64,000 nucleotides of DNA. Source: Humulus lupulus. Taxonomy: Eukaryota > Streptophyta > Magnoliopsida > Rosales > Cannabaceae. Below, piece after piece: positions 1-11,941 of the stretch. Under the pieces are notes generated by a model. It did not search any database and was not told where the DNA came from. It saw nothing but the letters and a program-made list of their open reading frames with translations. The stretch covers positions 104,557,868 to 104,621,867 of the forward strand of contig NC_084797.1 of the NCBI RefSeq assembly GCF_963169125.1. The letters run 5' to 3'. Within the stretch, counting starts at the first letter, position 1. Each line of letters begins with the position of its first letter. Position numbers and translations under genes: made by a program.

Positions 1-3000
1 ATTATTCCTTGAATTCCATGGAGGCTTACCGTCCATCTCACTTAGAGTTTTGAATACTGATCAGTTGTATGAATTATCCTTACTGATAAAAGCAACTTCT
101 TCTCAGATGTTGATCCATAATGACCCAACGGTCTTGGCAACCTTCTGCGATACCTAACACGATATTTCCTTATTCCCATTATAACACACCCAAAGACTGC
201 AATGCCTATCACGAACTGCTATCAGGTTAAGAATTTCGTTCCTCATTCGTTATACTCCTCTCTACCTAGGCCTCCAATACAAAACCTTCAAATTACGGCA
301 CCTTTTCCCTAACGTCTCGATGAAAAGACCAAGAGAGTAGTACGAGATTCATCCAGAATTTCCATGTAATTTCGGTATCCACCCGAGTCCAGATTTGATC
401 CTTATATCATGATATACTTATTCATAACACTACAAAACCCTTATCTAACTCAACTAAGACTTGCCTTTAATTCCTTTCACCTGGGATTTCCTTAACTGCC
501 TTTCCTGACCCTTCATGGGATACTAATTCCAATTATCAACTAGCTATCAAGCCCACTAGAAATTCCATTCTAGTTTTCGTCGGATCCTTTAACCAACCTC
601 TTGCATAGACCCTCATTTTCCTCCTGTCCTGGAGTGTCATACCAACTCAGCAATTGATTCTAATCTGTAAAAAAACGCAGAACTTGGCTCAGACATATGC
701 ACCATCGTGCTTTCCCAAGGAAACTCCTACCTCCAAGGCATTCCTTAACCTTGACAAGGTTCCAATCAAAATACATCACTATGCCGCCAATCAAGACAAT
801 TCCAAGTCCAATTCAGATAATCTTTGAATACTCTTTTCACCTATTTCACAAGAATAGTTTGGCATTGAACAAACCCTCAACACATAGCTCAGCATCCTCT
901 GTGTCCTTATCTAATATAGTAGCAACCTCTTGCCTATTCTCTTCCATGATCTCCAGCTGGTAATAACCAGATCAAAGATCCCTAACTGTCCCCGATCCTT
1001 ACCTGGTAATAACCAAATCAAAGACCCTTAACTATTCCTGATCTCTAGCTGGTAATAACCAGATCAAAGATCCTCCCTGAAGAATATTATCGTACTCAAC
1101 AATTGAGACCTTAATTCTCCCTGCCTTGTTAAACCGTTCAATATAGCGTCTTAAATCTGATTCCATTACTGACACAAATCTTATCACCATTCCATCTCTT
1201 TACGCAGACGTATTCCCTGACAAATTTCTTGGATACTCATCTGGAATCCCACAAACTAATCCAGTCTATCTTAACCCACTGATACAACTCAAGTAGTGTT
1301 CATCATACTAGCTAAGGTTCTAATCTTTCCCCTGCAACAGATTTCCCACTCCAGGTACAACTGCTAATCACTGCGAGGATCTCCCCTTTTAAACTCAAGA
1401 GTTACTGCTCCTTTCTTACAACCCATCACTATTCCCTGTACTTGACCAACTCTTCATACTCAAAATCCTTACGTTATGATTGTCTTCGAGGATACTTCAA
1501 GTAGTAGCTGATATGTTCATTGATCTTAGCATGCTTTCAATCAAATCCCTTCGTACCTGTTCTCTTCTCTTCCTGTAGCTTAACCTTGAATACCTTTGAA
1601 GAGTGAAGTTAAGACCCTCTGAAACCTTACCTCTGACCCTGCTGCTTCAGCCGTGACATCATCAATGTAGTAGTCGTTCACGTTCCACCTCTAGCTGGGG
1701 AGTAGTTAGCCCTATCCCAGTGAATCTGAATACAACCCATCCATGTCATTTCTCTATTCTCTGCCTAATTCACTTGTAAGTCGCATCCTTCTTCAGGTGC
1801 CTCCATAATTCCTTAAGCCAACCTAATATCATTCCTCATAGCGTCCCTGATACCAAATTCTTCCATACCCATGCTCCAAATCGTGCCCAAAAGCTGCATT
1901 CTCATCTGCGTCCCTACTGATCAATTTAATTTCCATTCAGTCTAATCAATATACCTCAAGAGATGCTCTTGACTGTCCAGGGTTGTCCCTTATATAACAC
2001 ATTAACTTCCCTCTGCAAATACTCGTCCGAATCCTTCCTAATAGACACTCAGCACCAAGTCCTTCCAGTTTTTTTTTTTCCAACCTGAGCAAAAGCTACC
2101 CAATCCACTGGCCACTTCCGAGGAACTAACCCTGGGCTCTAATTGAGTAAGATATCCCAATCTTCCCTATCCAAACCAGGAGCCATAAAACCACCAAAGG
2201 TTCTCATTCTGTCGATCACTGAGTAACCACACTTACTAAATTTCCACGAACAAAAATATCATCACCTGTATTCCTTTCATCTTAGGTAATGAGGCCTTCT
2301 CTCTACTGCCCAAACACAGACACCATCTCAGAGTTTAACTCACAAATGACCGATTATCTCCGGCTACATCCATTTGTATCATAACCCAAAGTAGATCGAC
2401 CAACCCATCAAACTCAACAATATATACTACCGCTATCTTGCCACTTTCGACATTCTTTTACCACAAATGCCTAGTACGGCTACTCTGTCCCAGTTTATCC
2501 TTCTCATATCACTAAGAACGGAATTAGCCACACCCATTCATTAATTGATTCCTGAACAACCCAAACCCTCCTTGAAACTAGAGGATAATACTTCCATTCA
2601 ATAATTTTTGTCTGTTCCTCCTCAGTAACTTGCCTTTTTAGTCCATCCAATCCATTCTATCAGACCTCACAACCTGACTCATATATCAGCAAACATCTGC
2701 TGCGAACCTCCAGGGCAGGTGGAGGATTCCAACCCCCAATTGTCATCTTTTATCCTTAACAAAACCAAAACTGAATCTGATTGACCATTCTCAATACATA
2801 CACCCTGAATTAATCTGTCTTTGCCGACTAAACTTCTCAGCCCTGACGTTTATACCCAAAACCATCTCAAGGCCGATCCAAATAACCATAACAATTAAAC
2901 ACATATAAAGCATATCAAACATCAATATTACGCATAAATTATCAAATTTCTTTATCACTAGATGCATTCATACCTATTATGCCCCCCATGCCAATAAACA

Positions 3001-3309
3001 AGTATAGCATATAAATTCAATTTAAACATGCAATAACCCGCAATCCATATATCATCATTATCCATGTATTCATCCACATGCAAGAGCAATGCTAATCAGC
3101 ATGCCTTAATATCATCACACAGCAGTCAAGGGCCAGGCCCTATCAGTATCTCATGCTCCCTATTAATCATACCAATTAATACACTCATATTTTACTCAAG
3201 CACTTACGCACACAATTTCATGTATACAATACAAACCGCTGAGTCGAGCTTGTCTTTAGCGGCGAGTGTACATGTCCAGCTAATCTTCAGGAACCCATAA
3301 ACCCAGACG
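1..3309 (-). pseudogene. Decayed internal region (gag-pol) of an LTR-A Ty3/gypsy element
   Basis: This is the interior of the minus-strand element whose 5' LTR and primer-binding site lie just to the right. No reading frame longer than about 90 codons survives. The one clear coding trace is a decayed reverse-transcriptase motif (D-L-x-S-G-Y-Y-Q-L, with CGA to TGA stops) read on the minus strand near 957-1075. That is about 2.2 kb from the primer site, a sensible place for RT after gag and protease. The rest is AT-rich with scattered stops on all frames, consistent with age and methylation-driven C-to-T decay. The element runs off the left edge, so the other LTR is not seen. Lineage is not determined. 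Confidence 0.6.
950..1078 (-). repeat. Three tandem copies of an RT-motif segment (46-bp period)
   Basis: The word ctggtaataaccagatcaaa or a near copy starts at 957, 1003 and 1049, an exact 46-bp spacing. Read on the minus strand each copy encodes the RT motif D-L-x-S-G-Y-Y-Q-L in decayed form. A working RT has this motif once, so the segment was locally triplicated after or during loss of function. Confidence 0.8.
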
Positions 3310-3321
3310 GCTCTGATACCA
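3310..3321 (-). other. Primer-binding site, initiator tRNA-Met type
   Basis: On the minus strand this reads TGGTATCAGAGC, the usual plant LTR-retrotransposon match to the 3' end of initiator tRNA-Met. It lies 3 bases inside the LTR boundary at 3325. This fixes the element's orientation (minus) and shows that 3325-5867 is a 5' LTR. Confidence 0.9.
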
Positions 3322-3324
3322 AGT

Positions 3325-5867
3325 TGTAACGCCCTGGATAACCAAGACCGTTACACTGTGTGTTTAAAATAGTGCAAGACTTGCTAACCAAGTCATTCAG
3401 ACAAAGTGCAAATTCTATATCATTATCAGAGTAAGAATAAAAAGATTTTGGTCACAAACAGGCTATTTTCATTAAAAATGACGGTTTAATACACAGAGAT
3501 TCAAAACAGGGTTTAGGTGTCTTAGTTACAACAAATTCTAGAAGTTACAAATAGTTCAAGCCACTCTAATGGCAAAATATACATTTTAGGTTTCCGTTCC
3601 TGTACAATTTCCTCGACCGTGGCGGCCGAGAAGCTGACAATGTACACCTCGCCCCCAGAGCTCTCCAACTCATGGTTGATTCAGCCTACCCTTGCCTTTA
3701 CCTGCACCACGTAGCACCCGTGAGCCAAGGCCCAGCAAGAAAGCATAATAACATAGCAAGACCAGCAACACTTATCTAATATTTCACAATGCTCAACTAA
3801 GAATTCAATATTTCATAACACTTATCTAATCAGTAATAACAGATTGTCATCCAAACAGTCAACCAACTATACTCATAACACAATATTCACATTCATAACC
3901 AATAGATTGCCATAACCATCAAATAACAATTCAGGGTTGGCGCCCTTAGTCGCACCCTCTATTTAACACACTGTCTTCGGCTCATTAGGGCCGCCCCCAG
4001 TGTAATACTCACTGACTCCGGCCAGCTTAACCGAGCTCAGTGATAAGTAAGCTGCCTCAGCTACCAGTGGCCGAGCCGCGCCCCAGTGCGCAAATATTGA
4101 TTCCGACACCCTTAGGCCGGTAATCGCATGTCCCATGGCATAATAACACCATCTCACGACATGATATACAAATGTAGGGAGCTCTTAGTCCCATCGCGTC
4201 AACATGGTTAATCACATTCACATAACAATGCATACAAACATAGGGAACACTTAGTCCCATCCTAACCACATACTCAGGTGCAGCTTTCTTACCTTTTTCA
4301 CTAGCTTTGATCACTTGACTCCTTGAGCATGATCCCCCTCGAGCCCTAGCGCTTACCTAATCACAATCATGGCCAAAGTCATTATAAATTCCCAAGTTCA
4401 AAACCTAGCCCCGGGGCCAATCCCGAGCCCCCGGAAAGTCCTAGTTCCACCAAACAAGGTGGTGGAACCAAACCCCAAACCTTAGGTCAAAAACCCTTGC
4501 AAACAACCCTAAAATCCACTTCAGGAAGCAGGGTAGCGCTACAGCGCTCATGGGAGGGCGCTACAGCGCTACAAACAGAAGCCAAAATCCTTTAGCAAAC
4601 TTGGCCTAGCGCTACAGCGCCCAAAGGCTAGCGCTGTAGCGCTAGTCACAGACAGATTTACACCAATTTTCCTCCTCTGCGATTTTCTCAAACCAACCCG
4701 AACCAAAACTCTTCCAACTCTTTCCCAATCTCAAAAACAACCTCATGACCATATTCCACTCATCCCAAGCACCCCAAACATCTAGAACTCAAGCACATGC
4801 ATCCACAAACTCAGAATTCACCATAGCCACTCCTAAGCTCCAAAACTCAATCAAAACCAGCTGAACAACAAAGTTAGAGTTTAGGCTTTATACCTTTGAT
4901 AGAATTTCGACCACAAGCTGTCTCTAAACCTTCTTGGCTTGCTTCTCCTCAGTCTTAAGCCTGAATTCCCTAAAGTTCCATCCAATTCAACTTAGCACCA
5001 TAGCTCAAAAACCAGAAACAAAAACCAAACCAGCAACTGAAGAGATTACAGAACCTTACCTCAAGTGATGGCCTAATCTTGCTAAACCCTTGCCAAATCC
5101 TCAATCTTTGCTCAGTAACCTTGTGGCTTAATTGGACTAACTTTCCTCTGAGTTTTACTCCAGAAACCCTCAAGAAATTGGTGAAGAAAACATAAACCGA
5201 CTTAGAGAGTACAGCTCTATTTTCCCTTCCTTTTCTCTTTTCTTTCTTTCTCAGACTTCTCCAATATTCTACAAATCCCACTAACATAAAGCCCTGGTCT
5301 TATTTAACTTCTGTAAGCTAAATGACTAGTATGCCCTCCCCCAATAAGTCTAAACCCTTTAATCCACTTAAGCGCATTTTAGTCATTTTACCCAATTTCC
5401 GCTAATTCCTCGAGTGTCTCTAATATTTCCCGCTTAATTCCCGATACCTAATTAGTTATCAATATTATTCCTCAATGTCATAATAGACTCCAGTATATTC
5501 GCTAAATTCCCATTTATACCCCTAAGCTCACCCCGAGCCAGGTATAAATCCCCACCATGACTTTTCCGCTAATCTGCTCACTAGGATCATCTTGAGTCAC
5601 AGATCACAGATATATCCACATAATAATGTGGTCTCAACATTAGCTTACCAAAATATACACAAGTATGCAATTACGCTCTCAATGAGCCAAATTACCAAAA
5701 TACCCTCACAGCAGAGTATATAGTCCCATGCATGCCTTCATCATCATATAATAATATGACCCGCACAATCATGCATATAATTACATAATAGTACAGTAAA
5801 CCAATTATGGCCCTCCCGGCCTCCTAATCAAGGTCCTAAACCTTATTAGGAAATTTGGGTCGTTACA
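3325..5867 (-). mobile_element. LTR-A copy 1 (5' LTR, 2543 bp)
   Basis: In plus coordinates it opens TGTAACGCCCTGGATAACC and closes GGGTCGTTACA, giving inverted TGTAACG/CGTTACA ends. The primer-binding site abuts the left edge. The same LTR family recurs at 6001, 14170 and 29321 in the other orientation and in altered form at 62385. Its right flank, starting TATAA, is CACTA transposase sequence, so the element inserted into that gene. The second target duplication lies outside the window. The ORFs inside (3963-4314 and 4970-5287, minus) are not conserved in the other copies and are not called. Confidence 0.9.
4533..4645. repeat. GC-rich palindromic word cluster in LTR-A copy 1
   Basis: Four copies of a self-complementary word built on TAGCGCTGTAGCGC and its complement lie at 4533-4548, 4557-4572, 4606-4620 and 4628-4645, in otherwise AT-rich DNA. 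The other LTR-A copies hold an equivalent GC-rich palindromic cluster at the corresponding place. Confidence 0.85.
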
Positions 5868-6000
5868 TATAAGGTCATTGGTAGACATGAAAAGTTGTAT
5901 TCTGACTGGTATAAAATCTCAAGATTGTCATATTCTAACGAAATATTTAATAGAAGTGGCCATTTGATTTTTGTTTCCTAGGAAAGTTCAAGATGTAATC
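5868..6000 (+). pseudogene. CACTA (En/Spm) transposase fragment, upstream part
   Basis: Translation on the plus strand gives a TNP2-family transposase stretch (...LVDMKSCILTGIKSQDCH..., compare the usual 'GLKSHDCHVLMQQLLPVA') just upstream of the DUF4218 domain. Its left end is cut by LTR-A copy 1 and its right end by the solo LTR at 6001. The reading frame resumes exactly at 8467 when the solo LTR and one copy of its TAATC duplication are removed. One in-frame stop is present, so it is not functional. The 5' part of this transposon lies beyond the left edge. Confidence 0.85.
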
Positions 6001-8461
6001 TTTAACGACCCAAAATTGCTAATAAGGCTTAAGGGCCTTGATTAGCGTGTCGGGAGGGCATAATTGGTATTTTATGTGAATAAATGATTTAATGCCTGAT
6101 TATGTGGCGTGCATGATTATATGATTATATGGATGTGATTAAATGCATGTTTAGGAGTGTTAAATATGCATGTGGGACCTATTTATCTTGTAAGGGCATA
6201 TTTGTAATTTTAGCTGTTGACAGCGGAGATTGGCGAAATAGTCACGGTGGGGATTTATACCCAGATCGGGGGAGCCTGGGGGGTGTTTCTGGGAATTTAG
6301 AATATATATTGGGGATTATTAGACATTTGGTAAATAAGTGGTGATTAATTGGATGACGGGATTTAAATGGTAAACATTAGGAATGTTTAAGGAATTAGAG
6401 AGCAAAATGACCCTTTTACTCCTAGGGGCCATTTGAGGACTAGAGAACCTAGGAGGGTAAAATAGCCATTTTAGTCATTAAGGGATGTACTCAAAACTTA
6501 GAACTAAACAGAAGGTTATAGAATAATTCAAGGAAGGAAAGAAAAGGAAAACTCTCTCTGCTCACTCCCTCTCATCTCTCACGATTTCTCCCTATCTCTC
6601 TTGTGTTTTGAAGTTAAGGGAAAGAAAAGGGCTGAGTGAAGGTTTGAGTTTAAGGAATTCTACTGGGAGTCTTGAGGAATTGAGACCTCTGTCCAGGATG
6701 TTCAGCTTAGGAACTTGGGGAATTAAGCTGGAAGTGGAGCTGGAAAATAGGGAAAGAAATTCAAGGAGGTTGGCTGAGTTAGTGTGAGGTTTCTTCTGGA
6801 ATGTTGGGCCACAATTTGAGGTAAAAACCTTGCTTTATTCTTTGTGTTAGACTAAGTAGTTTGAGCTTGGATCATGTGCTTATTCTAGGATTTTTAAGGG
6901 ATTGTAGATGAATTGAGCTTCTAGAACTAGGAAGGGTTAAGCTGAGACTTAAGCTCAGAATTTGGAGGTTGAAGCTTGTGAGAAGATGGTCACAACTGAG
7001 GTAAAATTCTTACTGCTATCTCTGAATTTTCTAAGTTTTTACTCTATGTTTATGGTGTTTTTGGTTTGAGAGCTTAAGTATGGGTTTTGGGGATTAGTTA
7101 GAGTTTTTGGGGAAAACTTGGTTAGGTTTTGTTGCCTATGGTGAGTAGAGTGTAGTTTTATAGTTAATTTTGGGTTTGGAGGTCTTGAGGGATGGATTTT
7201 GGAGCTTTGGCTTGGGAAAAATCAAAGAGAAAACCAAGATTTGTTGAAGCTCTGACTCTAGCGCTGTAGCGCCCATCAGGTAGCGCTGTAGCGCTACTCA
7301 GCTTTCAGAACTTTGTTTTTGGGTACTTTTTAGGGTTTCTACTCAGTGGCTCAGGGGACAGTTTCACCACTTCGCTTGGTGGAGTTAGTGGTCCCGAGAG
7401 TGCGAGTTTTTGTCCTATGATTGTTATTTGGAATTTAAACTCATTGTAGTACCATTTATGGATTGTGACTAGGTTTATAGCCAAGGCTCGGAGCTAAGGA
7501 TAGTGCTCGGAACCATTTCACCTTCTCCACTCAAAATTAAAGGTAAGAAAACAACACCATATTGTGTGGCTGTGATGGGACTAAGGGTTCCCTATATTTG
7601 AATACAAATATTGTATGATTGTGATATGCCACGTGAGCATTAAATAAACGGCCTAAGAGTGCCAGAACTGATACTTGCGCATAGGACGTGACTCGGCCAT
7701 TGGTAGCAGAGGACAGCTAAATAATCAATGAGCTCGGCTTAAGCGGACCGGAGTCAGTTGATTAAATCCTGGGCTCCACCTAAGTGAGTCGGACACAGTG
7801 GGTTAAATAGAGGGTGCGGCCTAAGGGAGTTGACCCTGAGTATTGTATGATGATTTTGTAATTTGTTGATTATGAATGTGTTTACTATTATTAAACTGAT
7901 GCTTGTGGCTTGTTGAATACCTGGATAATAGAATGATGATTCTTTGTTTGTCTTCACTGATTTTGTGCCTGTTACGGCCTTTTTAATGTCTGGTTAATAT
8001 CTTATGAATCATTTGATACTCTGGATTGTTTATGCTATGCTGTATAGTTTTCTAGCTGGGCCTCGGCTCACGGGTGCTACGTGGTGCAGGTAAGGTAGGG
8101 ATTTGATGGTTCAACCATGAGTTGGAGAGCTTTAGGGGCGAGGTGTACATTGTCAGCTGCTCGTCCACCATGGTCAAGGGATTGTACAGGGACAGAAACC
8201 TAAAATGTGTTTTTGCAATTAGAGTGGCCTTGATTGTATATAACTTTTGGAATTTTGTAAATCTGTTCTTTAAACCATGTTTTTGGGATCCCATGTACTA
8301 AACATTTATCTTAATGAAAATTTTCCGTTTATGACCAAGATCATTTAATCCTAACTTGTTTATGACTTTAGGATCACATTTTTATTTAAATGACTTGATT
8401 AGCAAGTCATGCACGAATTTAAACACATGGTGTAACGGTATTGGTTATCCAGGGCGTTACA
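6001..8461 (+). mobile_element. LTR-A copy 2, solo LTR with TAATC target duplication
   Basis: It starts TTTAACGACCC (first dinucleotide decayed from TG) and ends GGGCGTTACA, 2461 bp. The flanks 5996-6000 and 8462-8466 are both TAATC. No primer site or polypurine tract is attached, so this is a solo LTR left by LTR-LTR recombination. It is inserted in a CACTA transposase coding region. A CT-rich stretch near 6550-6605 is shared with the other LTR-A copies. Small ORFs inside (6129, 7754, 8052, 8356) are chance or cross the junction. Confidence 0.95.
7258..7297. repeat. GC-rich palindromic word cluster in LTR-A copy 2
   Basis: Two copies of TAGCGCTGTAGCGC, one ending in CTAC and one in CCAT, lie 25 bp apart. 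This is the plus-orientation counterpart of the cluster at 4533-4645. Confidence 0.85.
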
Positions 8462-9326
8462 TAATCACAAGGTTATGCTTATTTTTCAAGTCATTGTGTT
8501 GTAAGGTGATTGATCCGCTTAAGTTACCCAAGTTATGAGATGAAATTGCTGAGGTATTGTGTGAGTTGGAGAAGTATTTCTTGCCTGCATTTTTTGATAT
8601 AATGATCCATCTGAAAGTTCACTTTGTTAAAGAACTAAGAGACTGTGGTCCTGTTTATTTAAGATGGAATTATCCATTTGAGTGATATATGAAGATTCTT
8701 AAGGAGTATGTCAGGAATAGAAGTCGACTAGAAGGATGCATCGCCGAATGCTATATTGCAGAAGAGGAAGTTGAATTTTTTTCTGAATACATGACTGGTG
8801 TATAGAGAATTAGGTTAAATGATGTTGACAATGTTTAGATTTAGAGTTGTCGTGTTAGCATTGTATGAACAGTAAGTTGAGATATACTAGATGAAGCACA
8901 TCATCCTATGTTGCAAAATATAAATGAAATTCAGCATTATATTGAGTGAGTTATATTCATATAGTTCATTAAGTTTAAGTTGTGTGATTTTTTATATTAA
9001 ATTCTCTAACAACATATGTTTAATTGAAGGGAACATTTTAACTGGATAAAGACCAAATTTCCATCCAAGTCAAGGAACACTAAATGGTTATAAGACGAAC
9101 ATTATCAAAATTTTAGTAGTTGGATAGAGAAAAGGTAAATTGTGTTGATAATGGAAGGTTATTATTTATTGGTAATTACAAGATGACATTGTTGGTTGTT
9201 TTTAGTAATTTGTTTTTGCTATGATGATTTAATAGGTTGTGTTAGAATTAAAAAACACATCAAATAAGATTTAAGACATTGTTAAGTGGATTTCTCAAGG
9301 ACTTTCTCTTAATGTCATCAAATTTT
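8462..9326 (+). pseudogene. CACTA (TNP2/DUF4218) transposase, C-terminal part, with introns
   Basis: Continues the reading frame broken at 6000. Residues encoded at about 8467-8810 show the DUF4218 pattern: ITRLCLFFKSLCCKVID, then LCELEKYFLPAFFDIMIHL, GPVYLRWNYPFE, YMKILKEYVRNRSRLEG and IAECYIAEEEVEFF. A following exon piece encodes DEAHHPMLQNINEIQHYIE. A gap at about 8947-9027 has GTGAGT at its start and AG at its end, as an intron would. The next piece resembles the conserved 'W..EH...F..W' segment. A third piece near 9236-9326 resembles the downstream conserved region. Several stops are present. Function was transposase of a CACTA DNA transposon; now dead, cut at 9326 by LTR-B. Confidence 0.85.
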
Positions 9327-9920
9327 TGTAACGACCCTCAAAATATACAAGACCAATCATGCAGAAATTTAAAACTCTTTACTTTTAACTCATTGTATCG
9401 AAAACCCATATAAAAAAAAACTTTTAAAAAGATCTTGTGCGAACACTTTTAGTTTAGCAAATCGAATTACAACTACACTTTTACAAAGTTAAAAGCAAAA
9501 CAAATGTCATAGAAGAAATAAAAAGCTCCCAGTCGGGCCACATCCTCAAGCAGACTCTGACGCTCAATGCTCCACTTTGATTTTGCACTTACCAACAATA
9601 TAAAACAAGTAGGTAAGCAAAAACACTTGGTAGGAATAGCCTTGCACACAAATAAACTAAACACAGTAATGAGTTTCCCTAAGGTAGCTATCACTACCGA
9701 TCATTAGGGTATTGGATAAATCCCAACCTTATCATACAATTCTCAAACAATAGCCAAATCATAATAAAATACTTTGATTGTACCTAACAAACAACGTTAC
9801 ACATATCATGATAACTGCACTCAGAAAATCCCAGAATATTCAAGATATATAACACATATCATAACTATACAATGAATCAACAACAAGAAATGTGGGCCTA
9901 AGCACGATTCCAGCATTTAT

Positions 9921-10120
9921 GTTCTGGCTCCAACCCGGACTATATTTTTACCATGTCCTGGCTCCAGCTCGGACCATATTATCATTTCCTTGGCTCCAAC
10001 CCGGACTATATTACCATTGTCCTGGCTTCAACCCTGACGATATACTTACCATGTCCTGGCTCCAACCCGTACTATTGTATGTTAGGATTCTAGCTCCAAC
10101 CTGAACCTTCTTACCATTTA
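9921..10120. repeat. Minisatellite, about 33 bp x 6
   Basis: Units beginning CTGGCTCCAACCCGGAC start near 9923, 9958, 9990, 10022, 10056 and 10090 (spacing 32-35 bp) with modest divergence. Two more units appear at about 11454 and 11489 in the second copy of the larger direct repeat. The 70-codon ORF across it is an artefact of the repeat. Confidence 0.85.
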
Positions 10121-10601
10121 GCCACAGAATGCCAAAGCATTGCAAGAGTAGGCATTAAGCATACCCTAGTCTTAATGACCCCAAAAAAACTAGTGTACTC
10201 TACTACTACAAGCACACATTACTGTAATCATGTTGTAGCCAAGAAAGAGAAAGGCTAACTTACTTGGAGTCCTTAGCTCCTAGCTGGATCTTTAATACTG
10301 CTATTCATTTTCTTTTTTCGCAACTACTGTAATTAATACAATTTACTCAGAATAAACTATGGCATACACTTATAGCTAATATTCTATGATAGCTACATGC
10401 AATAACGTTCTCTTAGAGACTCTATACTATAGCCTCTTATACATCTTACAGTGTATAAGGCTGGATTTCGTTTCACTCTTTACAGTATCATGAGAAAATC
10501 GGCCTCACCACAACACGCTCTCCTTGCCGTGGATCTTAATATTCTTTCACTAGAGAACTCTCTTATCGGATAACTTGTATTTTGGATTTTGGAAAAAGGA
10601 G
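10056..10601. repeat. Direct repeat, copy 1 (about 500 bp)
   Basis: This stretch is matched, with scattered substitutions and small indels, by 11454-11941. Shared landmarks include GAGAAAGGCTAACTTACTTG, CTATGGCATAC, TCATGAGAAAATCGGC and GAGAACTCTCTTATCGGATA. The two copies have the same orientation and are separated by about 850 bp of unrelated DNA. Confidence 0.85.
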
Positions 10602-11445
10602 TGTTGGCCATCGATTTCGTCTATGACACAAAGTCACGAAAAATGATAAGAATTATAAAACTAAATGCAAGAATTAAAATGACACAATTATTTTATAGTG
10701 GTTCAGCCCTACAGATTAGTAATAACCTACGTCCACTTAGCGTTTTTATTGATGTAGACTACAAAACCTACAGTCAGTGAACTAGTGTTCACAAAGTTTC
10801 ACAAGCTCTGAAGTTGCATACAAAGATCGTGTATAAATGTACTGGTTCTATTTGAATACAAAATATTGTGTATCCAATAAATGAATCCCATGAGTCCTAT
10901 TTAAAACTCAAGGATGTACATATGGGCCATCCTTAACCTTTGTTCCAAGCATAACAAAATAGTAACAGAAATAATGATATTTACATATAAATGTAATAAA
11001 ATATATTGGGAATATCTAACTCATAATCGTCCCTGAGTGCTCACCTCAGTCCTACGAGCAATTTGGTCGCATATGTCAGCACATTTTCTTTTCCTGTTGT
11101 TCAGCATATTTCTTGCGCCTATCGAGCAGCTCAATTTCCTCTCGATGTCCTGGTCATTGGTCGACCAAGTCTTCAACAATAACCAGCCATGTGCTATCCA
11201 TGTCCTCTTAAACATGCCACGTCATCATGCAATTATTTTAGGGAAACATTTGCTCCACAAGTTTAAGCAAAACCTTCATCATTTCTTCTACAATCCTTAC
11301 TTCAAGTAATTTTTTGAACCCATTCTCTAATCTTCGTAGCAATTTTCATACATTTTGGTCATGATTTGTCTGTGTTCATAACTGGATTTTGAATGTTCTT
11401 GATGAGGTTTGGGGTAAATCGAGTTTAGGTAAAAAATACCCACAA
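10602..11445. mobile_element. Unidentified segment between the two direct repeats, possibly an LTR
   Basis: Starts TGTTGGCCATCG exactly where copy 1 of the direct repeat ends and may close near ...TACCCACA about 11443-11446. An LTR-like 'gtggttcagccctac' phrase occurs at 10701. No convincing target duplication or coding trace was found. The opposed ORFs at 11021-11215 and 11037-11309 are not recognisable proteins. Confidence 0.35.
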
Positions 11446-11453
11446 ATACTACT

Positions 11454-11941
11454 GGCTCCAACCTGGACTATTTTACGGTAGGGTTCTGGCTCCAACTCGA
11501 ACCTACTAACCATTTAGCCACATAATGCAAAACTAGTGTAATATACTACTACAAGCACACACTAGTACATTCATGTTGTAGCTAAGAAAGAGAAAGGCTA
11601 ACTTACTTGGAGTCCTTTGCTTCAAGCTGGATCTTTAACACCGCTATTTGTTTTCCCTTTTCGCGATTACTGTAATTAATACAGTGTACTCGAATTAAAC
11701 TATGGCATACTCTTATAGCTAATATTTTATGATAGCTACATGAAATAACGTTCACTTAGAGACTCTATACTAGCCTCTTATACACCTTGCAGTGTATATG
11801 GCCGGATTTCATTTTAGTCTTTACAGTATCATGAGAAAATCGGCGTCACTGCAACATGCTCTTCGTGCCGTGCATCTTAATATTCTTTAACTATAGAGAA
11901 CTCTCTTATCGGATAACTCGTATTTTGGTTTTTGGAAAAAG
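11454..11941. repeat. Direct repeat, copy 2 (about 490 bp)
   Basis: Second copy of the 10056-10601 unit in the same orientation. It begins within the 33-bp minisatellite (two units here) and ends at GGTTTTTGGAAAAAGGA. The copy is shorter by the phrase containing 'gcattaagcataccctagtc'. Confidence 0.85.

Noticed and set aside
9892..10104. Repeat protein of 70 codons
   Set aside because: Open frame exists only because the 33-bp minisatellite happens to lack stops; unit lengths of 32-35 bp shift the frame.
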